The notes under the pieces: model-generated
What the model saw: only the letters and a program-made list of their open reading frames with translations
Told to the model about the DNA's origin: nothing
Databases searched by the model: none
Translations under genes and position numbers: made by a program
Source of the DNA: Cycas panzhihuaensis
Taxonomy: Eukaryota; Cycadophyta
Length of the DNA stretch: 64,000 nucleotides
Reading direction: 5' to 3'
Assembly (NCBI GenBank): GCA_023213395.1
Contig: CM041465.1
Span: 190,843,741 to 190,907,740, forward strand
In this document: positions 1-10,279 of the stretch, piece by piece
Position numbering within the stretch: the stretch's first letter is position 1
Layout: each line of letters starts with the position of its first letter

Positions 1-470
1 CAGTCTTATGGGCCTTCAAGATTACTTACAAAACCACTACCAGTCACACTCTATTTCAGTTAGTTTATGGCACAAAAGCAATTTTTCCTATAGAATTTAT
101 AGTACCAAGTCTAAGGATTGATATACAACAATGATGACCAGATTTAGCTAGTATTCAAACTTGACTAGAAATAATTTTAACTTTGGATAAGAATTAATAG
201 CATGCATAATAGGTAATAAATACAATACAACAATAAAGAAAAAAATAGCATGACAAAACATTGCATTCAAAAGCATTTAAGGAAGGGGACCTTATTCTTA
301 AATATAATGGGAAGCATTTCATAAATCCATGTAAGCTTAAAATTTGATAGCTAGGGCTATTTATAGTCAAAAGAATTCTTGAAAATAATATAGTTGAGTT
401 AGTATAAATTAATAATGATACACAAATATTTACTATCAATGGATTGAAACTTAAACTTTATAAAACTGAT
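1..470 (+). pseudogene. Ty3/gypsy integrase C-terminal remnant (element K)
   Basis: Translation across frames gives the end of a gypsy integrase core (FQLVYGTKAIFPIE near 55-97), then GDLILKYNGKHF near 295-330, GLFIVKRILENNIVEL near 352-400 and NGLKLKLYK near 437-466. These match the GPY/F-type module that follows the catalytic core in plant Ty3/gypsy integrases, which join reverse-transcribed element DNA to the chromosome. The core lies outside the window on the left. Stops and frameshifts break the frame, so this is a dead remnant. The domain is clear; the lineage is not. Confidence 0.8.
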
Positions 471-716
471 AAAGGCACCTATGAAAATGATACTCCAATG
501 ACTTCAGGATCAAGATATCACTAGTTAGTTAAGACCCTAGCTAACTCATATGGCTTGCTTGATAAATGTCAGTAATGAAACATCACATATTAGGTCATAT
601 ACTATGATAAACTCTACCAAGCCTAAATGACTATTTTATTATTAAAAAATAAAAATAAAAAAGAGAAAGAGAGAAAAAGAACTATATAGAGCAATAGATA
701 GACTATGGGCACAATT

Positions 717-779
<63 letters not shown>

Positions 780-936
780 CAACAATAATAAAAAAATATA
801 TTATTGAAAAATAAATAAATAAATATGGGTGGGTGACTAGTTGAATGATCATTAATTGTTTAGATGCTTAACTATTTAGTCAACCAAATAGATGGTTGAC
901 TAGATTGGTTGGATGGATAATCAGTTGACTCACCCA
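471..936. other. AT-rich non-coding stretch, possibly LTR ending at 936
   Basis: There is no coding signal. It holds the (TA)n run at 721-778 and several copies of a GTTGACTA-like word at 835-930. It ends in CACCCA immediately before a PBS-like site at 937, so its right part may be the end of a 5' LTR. I could not find the matching start or a partner copy. Confidence 0.3.
721..778. repeat. (TA)n microsatellite
   Basis: About 29 uninterrupted TA dinucleotides. Confidence 0.97.
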
Positions 937-949
937 TGGTATCAAAACC
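937..949 (+). other. Primer-binding-site-like sequence (initiator Met tRNA)
   Basis: TGGTATCAAAACC differs from the common plant site TGGTATCAGAGCC by two G-to-A changes and directly follows a CA. It would prime minus-strand synthesis of a retrotransposon running rightward. It is isolated and decayed, and a chance match is possible. Confidence 0.4.
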
Positions 950-2818
950 ACAGCTTAGTCATACATGGTTCTACTCAACCCACGAGTAGAAACCATGGGT
1001 AACAATATACTATAATTATCAAATGGGAGACAAAGGCAAATGCATAGATGGAAGATAAAGGTATAGACATAAGATGGAGTAGTCAAATACAAATAGATGG
1101 ATATATAGTATAGATATTAGATAGCAAGAGGCATATACATCAAAAAGATATTAAGAATGTTAGGATCTAGCTTTACAAAATTTACATAGACAACTCTCTC
1201 ATTTTTAGGGTCTATACAAAAGCATATGGAAGAAGATGCAAATATTCCATTTGAAATTGGAGGCCATTAGATCAAATGACAAGTATTAGACTCACCATTA
1301 TTGCATAAGTAATTAGAGTTAGAAGACTAGAATGCTCCATTAAGAGTAAATTTGATGGGTGTAGGGATTGTCCAAGCTACATCATTTTCAGTATTTTCAA
1401 AAAATTTTAAGTGATTACAAAACGTATTATATAGCTATAATCCCATAGATCATGTATTGACAATTAATAGAAAAAAATATAAGAATGAAGCCCAAAGATG
1501 TAGTGAGACTAATAGGGTTTCTAATACAAAGACAAGATGTGAAGAAATCTAGAAACTTAACTATCATAATAAAGGACTAGATCATTTAGGCAATATATAG
1601 AAAGGAGTTTCATACTAAGAATGGGGGATGTGCCATTTTGATGATACATCTTAAAACTATAAATGTGATGGTCATAATAATACTTATGTGTATAAGATTT
1701 TTTAGGGAACAACACTGTAATGCATTGCTTTGGTGGATATCTATACCTTCAAGGGCTCATGAAGGAAATAGTTTATAATTGGTCTATTTTCATCTCAAAA
1801 AATCTCAAGACATCATTATATCAACTCATTACAGAAAAAGAATCAAGTTTTAATTTCACTCCATATTTACTAGGATTCTGTTACGAGAAGTTTCATTTAC
1901 TAAGATTAGTAAAAAATTTGATGATACTACTACTCTCTATATTTCATAAAGATTCTTCTACATTGAAGAAAATCCATATAAAAGTTCAAAAGGAAGGGAA
2001 GACAAGATAAATAAGGAAATAGAAAGTGGTGATAGTATGGAAAATAAATAAATCCTCAATAGATTTGGATGACTCTAATGAGGATTACATTGTAGACTAC
2101 TCAAATCTTAGCATGAGCAAGGAGAATGATGATGTAAAAATAAGTAGTGAGTCTACATTGATTGATATAGATACCCATACTCTAGTACTAGCTCTGAATA
2201 TTCTAGGAGCCCCCATTGTATACAACAAAGTAGCACAATTTGAGCTATTTAAAGTATTAGGAGTGGATGTTCCACCAAATCTACAGAAGCAGTAAGAAGG
2301 AACAATAACTTCCATTGATTTTCATACCATTAAAGCTCAACACATCTATATGATGAGTTTGGGGGATGAGTATTACATAGTAGTAAAAGTGCAAGGATCA
2401 TTCCAAAGGATGATTGAGGATCATCATCATAAAATAGATGGTTATGATCAGTTATAAAAGGACATGTAAGAGATAAAAGAATTGTTGTAAAAAAAATGAA
2501 TGGAAATATACTCAACTGGCAAAGACGAATCAAGAAATATAAAATCGAGAGGTCCTTCATAACTAATAGATTAGTGCACTAGAGGAACATCTCTATTAAA
2601 ATGAATAACTACTCAAAAAAATTGAACAACATGTGAAAGATTTATCAACCAATCTTTAAGAGGAAAAAAGGATGTTGTAAAAGGATACTACAATGTGTTG
2701 ATATGGTCAACCATGAAAATTGTAAATGGTGGTTTATATTGGGGTTAGACCCTCTAAATTCAAAAGCATCTTTAGGTCTATAATAAGGGGCACCTTCTAA
2801 GTGAGATGCTCAAAGCTT
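950..2818 (+). other. Internal region of unrecognised element, two short ORFs
   Basis: The stretch lies between a PBS-like site (937-949) and a purine tract (2819-2835). It has ORFs of 96 aa (1720-2010) and 89 aa (2026-2295). The second is acidic at its N-terminus (DLDDSNEDYIVDYSNL) and contains LVLALNILGAPIVYN. I recognise neither. A second purine tract, AAGAATGGGGGATG, lies at 1617-1630. It may be the untranslated part of an old gypsy element or a separate non-autonomous one. There is no evidence of function. Confidence 0.25.
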
Positions 2819-2835
2819 AAAAAATGGGGGATAGA
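2819..2835 (+). other. Polypurine tract before LTR
   Basis: AAAAAATGGGGGATAGA lies directly upstream of TGTTGGGACCC, the usual layout of a plus-strand primer at the start of a 3' LTR. Confidence 0.55.
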
Positions 2836-3160
2836 TGTTGGGACCCATTTTGTTAAGAATGGGTGAATGTTAGGTATTATGTTAACAAAAGAGATTAGAT
2901 AGGCCAAGAAGTTAGAAGTCATTACTAAGTGATGGTTCTAGGAATATATATATGTAATATGAATAGAAAGAGGGTATGCGATGTTGTACATCTTGATCCT
3001 AGTAGATGGTACTAGACTTGAATGGGATAATCACATCCTACTCCTTGTGTATAATAATTTTGATATAATAAAATTATATTGCATTATGTACATTCTATAA
3101 TTATTATCTTGAGTATTATTCATATGATGTTCTTATAATGATATAATTGATTATGCCATG
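2836..3160 (+). repeat. Probable LTR between K and G
   Basis: It starts TGTTGGGACCC after a purine tract and is followed by gag-like sequence from about 3300. It may be both the 3' LTR of the left remnant and the 5' LTR of element G. The right end is not defined: I found no clear PBS, so 3160 is approximate. Confidence 0.4.
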
Positions 3161-3299
3161 ACATCTATCCTCTTCCTAGTGAGAACTTATGGGTGATAAT
3201 TAACAACTATTATCGTAAGTAAAGAAACTTCCTCAATATTTAATGAAACAAACCTCTACCACACTGCTAAAGAAGCTAATACCATGAACATTTATAAAA

Positions 3300-4480
3300 A
3301 TGAGTCAAACTACTATAAGAGTTATAGATAGAGAGTTTCTCCAATGAGGAAGGCACAAAGAATTTGATTAAGTATTACCTCAATGAAATTAAAGTGATAT
3401 TTTTCTTAATATTAAGGGGAGCTATAATTTCTTGGTTGCAATATGTCTTAGCACAAAATTTAAACTTGGGCCAATTGCAAGTATGCTTCCTAAATCGGTT
3501 CCAAAAGCTCTAAGCTCCCATGTCAATCTTCCATGTATTAGAAGAGATTAGACAGCTTCCAAGAGAGTTGGTCAATGACTTTGATGGATAAATAAGGATT
3601 ATCATGAATAAAGTGGATGCATCAACTATAATCAATCCAATATTAGCAATGAAGCATTTTGTTTAAGGGTTGGCCCCTCAACTAAGGGAGAAAGTAACTC
3701 TACATCTAAGGAACAACTATAAACAAGTGTAGGAATTAGCACTTAAGTTCAAGAACTAAATGAAGATAACATATTTGTAGTCTATAATATACTTGAGTCA
3801 AAACATTTAATTTAGAATTAGGTTCCACCAAATACTTCAAATGGGTATAAATTTACATTAATATTTGATGAATAGTCAATAAGGAGTGGGAATTAACCCA
3901 CAATAAGGATTGCAAGTGGGATGTAATACATAATAGACTCCATAGATGGGTTTAAACCTAGAACTAGAAGCCCTAAAGTGAGAAGTGGGAGCATTAAAAT
4001 GACAACCACCAATTTCATTAATAGTAAGAATGTAGCAAAGCTAGGAAATCAAGTATTTATGAATAGAGTTAACCAGTCTACACCTAGAGAAGTCTAAAGA
4101 AAATATATGGCTCCCCTTACCCTATAATTAATAAGGAATTTTAGAAATGAGTATTAAGGATTAAGAAAATAGTGTGAGAATTGTCAAAGAAATAATCATA
4201 ATGCATGGGACTATTACTTTTGATATGGCACTAGAGGTCCAAATGCAGAAGTTCATAATGCATTTTTTAAGAAAATTAATTAAGAAATAGGAATGCAATA
4301 TAATAGAAGGACAAAATTGATTAAATGATATCTATGCCAAAGATGGGGGTACTATAGACCAAATGCCCATTAGAGAAAAAAAGAGGTGATTTTATTTGCA
4401 AAGAATATGGGCCAATTAATCATGAATGAGCTAATAATCCAAAAGATGTCATAGTCTAGTTAACCAAACTAGTCACAAAA
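3300..4480 (+). pseudogene. Ty3/gypsy gag remnant (element G)
   Basis: Reading across frames gives a gag-like block with SWLQYVLAQNLNLGQLQV and LNRFQKL near 3430-3510, then EEIRQLPRELVNDFDG and LAPQLREKVTLHLRNN to about 3725. This matches the capsid region of plant gypsy gags (W...F..RF, then a helical LP...F). Two decayed CCHC knuckles follow: CENCQRNNHNAWDYY near 4171-4215 and CKEYGPINHE near 4400-4430, the latter with a knuckle Cys replaced by Tyr. Gag packages the RNA genome in particles. Many in-frame TAG and TAA codons stand where Gln or Trp is expected. The G pol continues at 4740-5599 and 9009-10279. Confidence 0.7.
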
Positions 4481-4739
4481 AATTTAGACGAAGAAATTCC
4501 TTCCTACTTATAGATACAAAGTAGAAAGATGTTAAAAACACCAATAATAAGGAACTTTTTAAAGCTTGAAGTGGAGAAACAAAGGTTCCAAGAAGTTATG
4601 AAGATCTTACTAGAAGTAATAAATAAGGTATAATATAAGAAGAGTCAGCAAGAGTAGCATTTTGAAGGCCAAATTTACAAAAGGAGAACAACTCCCTAAG
4701 AATCTTTAAAATAAAGAGAAGAAATGAATCTATGGTAAA

Positions 4740-5599
4740 GAGTTAACTTAGTTCAACATTTATTGACAGAATTATGAGTGACCATTTCAATTATTGTGGT
4801 GTTTAAATGCTAGGAGGAAGGTTACTTTTAGCAAGTTATTCATGGCCAAATTGAGAAACCAATTTTAAGGGCATTAAAAGATAATGTTATAGACCCACAA
4901 CTTCTAATGGTAATTCTAAGAATAACTTTATACAAGACCATTATAAATGGAGGATTTTGGATGAATGCATTACTAAAGACCTCTTGGATAGCTCTGAGAA
5001 GGCTAAAAGTGGCTATCCTAGACTATTCCATTAGACTGGCTAATCAATTACAAGTCATGACAATGGGAACCATAATGAATATTCTAATAGTGATAATAGG
5101 AATAACTATTTTGATGGATTTCAAAGTTGCTTGCAAGTAGAGTCACAAAATGACCTACTCAACCTTTCCTAATAGACCATGGTTGTTGGCTACCAAAGCA
5201 ATCCAAGATTAGGGAAGATGCATGTTTATATTATCGGTAGAAGGAAAGGCAGTTAATCTATCTTTTTGTTTATGCAGTCTTAACATTGAGGGAATTGAAG
5301 ACGTAGAGAAGACCTCCTCCACCACATTGGAAATAGAATCAATAGTGAGTCCATGCTTATAAATGACCGATTAAGCATTGTCCACACTAAGAATAATGCC
5401 CAATGAGGCATTATCATCTTATATGCATATATGCTTAATTAGTTACAAAACACATAGGAGGAGACAAAGCTAGTGAATTGTTACTATATGGAGTTATGCT
5501 ATGATACTTCTGAGGATGATGAAGACATGGACTTGATAGTGGAGTAAAAAGGAGAAAGGCTAATCCAAATCTTTAGAAATTAAGATGAAGCAAAAAAAT
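4740..5599 (+). pseudogene. Ty3/gypsy protease region remnant (element G)
   Basis: The clearest block is RPWLLATKAIQD followed by a stop and GRCMFIL near 5174-5235. It matches the segment after the retroviral-type aspartic protease in plant gypsy polyproteins (GRPWL....A..DW..G.L.L). The DTGA-type catalytic motif itself is not readable. The region ends at the AAAAT target duplication of element I and resumes after it at 9009. A 77-aa ORF at 4907-5140 lies inside but is not the protease frame as I read it. Confidence 0.6.
5595..5599. other. Target-site duplication AAAAT (left), element I
   Basis: AAAAT here and at 9004-9008 flank the two LTRs of element I. Five bases fits copia insertions, but AT-rich context makes a chance match easy. 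Confidence 0.5.
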
Positions 5600-5806
5600 T
5601 ATTAGAAAATAAACCTACATAAGATAATTCGTAAATAGGATCGAACGGTACCTTTAAGGTACCTCAAATTATATTAACAAAACATCCTTATAACAGATAT
5701 TACATATGATACACTCTGTGTATATTTATAATATATGACATGATAGTAAGAGTGGGACACACTTGCATGTGGGACAAAACAAATGTGCATTACTAATATT
5801 CCAACA
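5600..5806 (-). repeat. 3' LTR of element I
   Basis: It ends, read on the minus strand, beside AAAAT. Its minus-strand start TGTTGGAATATTAG follows the purine tract at 5807-5820. Confidence 0.8.
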
Positions 5807-5820
5807 CTCCCCCTTAATGC
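5807..5820 (-). other. Polypurine tract of element I
   Basis: On the minus strand it reads GCATTAAGGGGGAG directly before the LTR start TGTTGG. Confidence 0.75.
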
Positions 5821-6209
5821 ATATTTGGGTCATTTATATTTGCAATTCCTTATCCTTGGAAATGTCTTGAAGATGATGTCTTCAACTTGATCCTTGCCTT
5901 CAATCTTGTAGAAATGTATTTGCTATAGAATGACACCTTTAACTTGATTTTTGTCTTCAATTTTATATTGATGCCTTTATAGGATGATGTCCTTAACTTG
6001 ATTTCTATCTTCCATCATGTACTGATGACACTGTTGTAGCAACTCTAGCAAGTGCAAATCCTGATTCTTCATTATACCTATTCTAATCTGATTTTGATGT
6101 AATCCTATAAGTAACCATCTTCAAATACAACTTGATTGCCATCATTATCTTGTATAAACTCTTGATCACCATGTATAATAGTTATTTCTTCAACCTTTGG
6201 AGCAGAATC
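5821..6209 (-). other. 3' untranslated part of element I
   Basis: Between the gag stop and the purine tract there is no domain. Imperfect repeats of a GATG-TC--TTAACTTGAT-TTTGTCTTCAAT type recur three or four times at about 5868-6020. Confidence 0.5.
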
Positions 6210-6809
6210 TTAATCAACTTGCATACTCTTTAAACTTGAATCAATGCTCAATGCAAGAGCATCATTTAGACTTGAATCAATACAAGACTTATCTTTTATA
6301 TAACCATTAGATTCATATTCAATTTCCCTTGAAATAATAGTTTCATCTAAATAAACCTTTATTAATTTAATGTATTCATCAGTAGTTGTAATCTCATCAA
6401 TGTATTTAGTCATATGTTTAGTAGTAGTTTCATCAATATTCAAACATTCTTCATCTTGACATACTATTTCATCAGTGTTGATAATATTTTCTTCATTTAT
6501 TGTACCTATACCATGACCATCATTAACCTTAATTGCCTTTTCAATCATTCGTTGTATCTCCTTGGGAGTTTGTTCAAATACATCCCTTAAAGGATCGCAT
6601 GCTTCCTTAGTAGTACTTGCATGCTGAATCTTAGGAATGATAAAATGATATGTGGAGGGAAGATCAACCTTGTTTAATGTAGCAAGAATCATGATGAATG
6701 CCTTTTTTTCTTTCTTTTCAAGCATTTCCTTTTCTTCTTCATCCTTAGGAATATCATATCCATCAATAACAAGCTTCCACAAACCTTTAGCTATAAAAAA
6801 ACATCTCAT
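6210..6809 (-). CDS. Copia gag-like protein of element I (UBN2-like), 199 aa
   Basis: The N-terminal part reads KGLWKLVIDGYDIP (residues about 8-21), then KEKKAFIMILATLNK and TTKEACDPLRDVFE. This is the pattern of copia gag of the UBN2/DUF4219 type (LW..V..GY..P, then KEAW..L). The C-terminal half is rich in Asp, Glu, Ile and Thr, with no zinc knuckle and no recognised domain. The ORF is uninterrupted although the surrounding sequence is old and stop-rich. The first Met is taken as the start, but upstream in-frame sequence may have belonged to the protein. Gag would form the particle that packages the element RNA; here pol would have to come from elsewhere. Confidence 0.65.
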   Translation of the reverse strand: MRCFFIAKGLWKLVIDGYDIPKDEEEKEMLEKKEKKAFIMILATLNKVDLPSTYHFIIPKIQHASTTKEACDPLRDVFEQTPKEIQRMIEKAIKVNDGHGIGTINEENIINTDEIVCQDEECLNIDETTTKHMTKYIDEITTTDEYIKLIKVYLDETIISREIEYESNGYIKDKSCIDSSLNDALALSIDSSLKSMQVD

Positions 6810-8758
6810 TTTAATCGTTCAAAAGAAGTAGTCTTCTCTATTACACTTAGGTATCGGAAGAAATGAATCCCTTAAGTAATATTCATTTATTTCATGAACA
6901 TACATGACCACACCATTTTCCTCTATGATTGTAAGTGTACCTCTAAACAATGTCCTTTTCCTTAATAAAAAAACTTACCTAACATTGGTAATATGCCTAT
7001 TAATAAATCTCAATAAACTTTCTCATGTCTCATGTCCCTCACATCACTGACTTCATCATCATATCATTACCTTATGTATCTCTCATATTGTCAAATAGTC
7101 ACTTACAAAGAGCATCTAAAACACTTACTTCATTATCAACTCAATGCCTCATAACTTTCACAATGATTGTACATGTCACATGTCACCATTAAATTGCTAA
7201 AACACACCACACCACACTCAATTGCCCAAAACATAACTCATCCATAACATTAGCAATGAATAAACCATACCCTTATACTGTTCAACAAAGTTTACTTTCC
7301 TGTAACTCAGGTATCTTCAACAAAACTCATCCTTCTTTACTTATTAAAGAACACATCATCAAACAAGCCTAATCTTAGCCTTAAACATGCCCAACAAATG
7401 CCTAATCTTGTCATGTAAGCTCACATGCAACAAGCATCTCATTGTCTCAAATCACCATATTTCTTCTCCTTAAATTTGCCTTATCATGCCCATAAAGCTC
7501 CTTCATGTAAATCGCATTCTAAGGAGCACTAAGCTATCACATACCGCCCAACTCACTCATGTAAACACATGCATTATCACTTCATCACCATTCTATATCA
7601 TCATCACAATAGCTCTCTTATACAAACACATGTAAGAAAGAACTCAAATTGCCATTAAACAATTACCATCATGCACCTTAAATCACTAATAGAGTGCTAA
7701 ATACATTCACATTAGCATGACTTAATGCCATCTCAAAAAGTACTCGCCCATATACAACACACTCAAGAGAGCCTTAAACAGTCACCTCATATTGCACAAT
7801 CACCCAACTTATTTTCTCATGTAAATTACATACAAGAAACCCTATAATCACCTCATCCCACCCATTAATCATGTCATTTCTTTCCTATAAACTTTCTCAT
7901 GTAAATACATATAAGAGATCACCATATCCATGCCTCAAATATTGTCAACAGATCATCGTCATATAACAAACTCATGCTCATTTCATTATTAAAATAAGAC
8001 CCTTTAATAAATAAAAAATGCATCATCAATATCCATAAGTATCACCTCATTCACACCATCATACAAAAGTATCACCCTTTTCCAATATTATATATGTACA
8101 ATAGATATATTAGGCCCCAAGAGTAATGGTTTTATATCCAAAAAAAGTATAATATAAAACCCTTAAATTCTTAAAAAACTTATTTCTAGAAAAAATATAG
8201 CTCAAAAATAAATTAAATATGGATGAAAATGATGTCCTTTAAAATATAATTCTAATAGTTTAGACAAAATTAAATCCTAATATCTAGATCAAAAGTTATA
8301 TTCCTTTTAAAAATTTCATAATTAGGGTTTTTAGGGACTATAATAGTGCCTTCTGATAAACTACTAATAACTTTTCACTCTAAACTTTGATGAACCTCAA
8401 ACCACTTCCATTAGAAATTAAATTAAAAAATGCATAAAATAAAAAAATAAATTAAGGTCATTTAGATACTTGTAGCCAATGTTATGGCTCTTTGAAGTTG
8501 AGGTTGTAGATCTATCCTAAAAATATGGCAATGAAAAAAAAATAGACCAAAATTAATTTTGCTATAATTTTCACACTTTCACCCCAAAATCTATAGTGTG
8601 ACCACTCAAAATTTATAGAATGATCCATTTTATCTTAATTTCACCATTACTTTTTAGAAATTTCAACGTTTATTCTCTCGAATATACTTTTAACATTTGA
8701 TGGCATCTCTCAAATCACCGCTCTGATACTGAACAAAAACACCTCTTTCAACCTAAGT
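6810..8758 (-). other. Long 5' leader of element I
   Basis: Almost 2 kb lie between the PBS and the gag ORF. It is AT-rich, with several imperfect repeats of a TCATGTAAA-ACAT word at about 7500-7910. I see no ORF worth calling. Confidence 0.5.
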
Positions 8759-8770
8759 GCTCTGATACTA
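8759..8770 (-). other. PBS of element I (initiator Met tRNA)
   Basis: On the minus strand it reads TAGTATCAGAGC, one change from TGGTATCAGAGC, directly inside the 5' LTR. A second copy, AGTATCAGAGC, lies 39 bp further in at 8720-8730. Confidence 0.75.
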
Positions 8771-9003
8771 CATTGGAAGATAAACCTACACAAGATAATC
8801 TATAAGTAGAATAAATAGAATAAAAGCACCTCCAGGATCGAATGGTACCTTTAAGATACTTCAAATTGTATTAACAAAACATCCTCATAATAAATATTAC
8901 ATATGATACACTATATGTGTATTTATAATATATGACATGATAGTAAGAGTAGGATGCACTTGCATGTGGGATAAAACAAATGTGCATTACTAATATTCCA
9001 ACA
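8771..9003 (-). repeat. 5' LTR of element I
   Basis: It matches 5600-5806 apart from point changes and about 24 extra bases near 8808-8831. It is followed by AAAAT at 9004-9008, the right target duplication. Confidence 0.8.
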
Positions 9004-9008
9004 AAAAT

Positions 9009-10279
9009 AAGTCTAGACAAGATACAACATTTAAAAACTATACAAAGTAACCCTAAGTTGCTTAGCAAAGTTCTTAAAAATTTTCCACAATATTGTGGTC
9101 AAATAAATGAATCTAAGAAGCGTTTGGAATCATATATACAAATTTTAAAATAAGAGAAATGACAAGAAATTTGTGGAGATACTTATTTCCCATGTCCCTA
9201 TCAAGAAAAAGTTTTGTATAGTATTGTGTTCACTATTTGCAAATCAAAAACTAGAATGACATACAATAAAAGTTTGAAAATAAATTTTAAAAAAAGAACT
9301 TAGAACTTCAAGATTCTATAATGGGGATAATCCCCAAGAACATGGTAAAAAATGCATTCAAACATGGAAAGACAATAACATTTCCAAACATAAATAGACC
9401 TATTTATACACCATAACTTTTGAAGGTATTAGTTAAGTTTGGTATCAATATTATGAGAAATCACAATATGTAGAGTGCGAATCATTAACAAAGAATTTTT
9501 GTTATACTTTTTCATATCATAGTGAAGATCCTAAAATATAAGAAATCTTGTTAGTTCTAAAAATAAAGATAACAAACCTTGTTATAGAATGTTTTTAAGT
9601 AGAGTTTGTTAAGGAATAAGAACAAAAATGTAAACCTAGATCTTTCTTAGAAAATTGTTGTTAGGAGAAGTTGCAAAATTTTTGCTCTACAAATTCTACC
9701 ACAAAACATGGTAGCAGAATTGTAGACAAAACATTAACATATATGTTAAAGGAATACTGTAAATATATCTAGGGTAAATAATTGAAATTAAAACAAATCA
9801 ATATTGGCATGAAGGAACAACCCTAGTTAGCCACCTTAGGAGACTATTAGGATGAGGAATTAGTCATCCAAGCAACAACCCTATTCCTTGAAATCAAGGA
9901 TGTATATACATGATCCAGGAGCTAGAAGGCATTCCACCCAAGTTAGGAGAGTAAAGAATTAAACTAATAGATAGGGAAAAGCTAGTTAGGTAGCACCCAT
10001 ACTAAATGAGTCCTAAATATAAAGAAAAAGCAAAGGTTAAATTGGATAAACTTCTGGAGTAGGATATATAATTGAGGTGGAAAATAGTGAATGGGTAAGC
10101 CTAGTTGTTGTGATCCCTAAGAAAAATGATAAGTTATAGGCATGTGTAGACTATAGAGCCTTAAGTAATGCTACTAGAAAAAACCCATTTCTAGTTCCTT
10201 TCATAGAGGACATCTTGGAAAAAGTGGTAGGCCAAAAAGTATTTTCCTTTATAGATGGATTTAGTAGCTATAAATAGGG
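9009..10279 (+). pseudogene. Ty3/gypsy reverse transcriptase, 5' part (element G)
   Basis: After the insertion the G polyprotein resumes. The last 260 bp give KVKLDKLLE, EWVSLVVVIPKKNDKL, ACVDYRALSNATRKNPF and LVPFIEDILEKVVGQ, then FSFIDGFSSYK and a stop. This is the N-terminal third of a gypsy RT (fingers and the first catalytic Asp region, equivalent to FSFLDGFSGYNQ). It is cut at 10279 by the LTR of element A, and the rest of RT, RNase H and integrase is not found in the window. Sequence from 9009 to about 10018 is the protease-RT linker and is badly broken. Several stops are TAG where CAG or TGG is expected. Confidence 0.8.

Larger units (their letters stand above)
5600..9003 (-). mobile_element. 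Non-autonomous copia-like LTR element I, inserted in gypsy G
   Basis: Two direct repeats (5600-5806 and 8771-9003) share the same order of words, for example CGAA(C/T)GGTACCTTTAAG, the TACATATGATACACT box and TGCATGTGGGA. On the minus strand each starts TGTTGGAATATTAG. A purine tract beside the left copy and an initiator-Met PBS beside the right copy fix the minus orientation. The interior carries one gag-like ORF (6210-6809) and no protease, integrase, RT or RNase H, so the element would depend on another copia. It splits gypsy G between protease and RT. The left LTR lacks about 24 bp present in the right LTR. Confidence 0.85.

Noticed and set aside
8720-8770. Possible tRNA gene fragment
   Set aside because: The initiator-Met match is only a 10-12 bp PBS beside an LTR.
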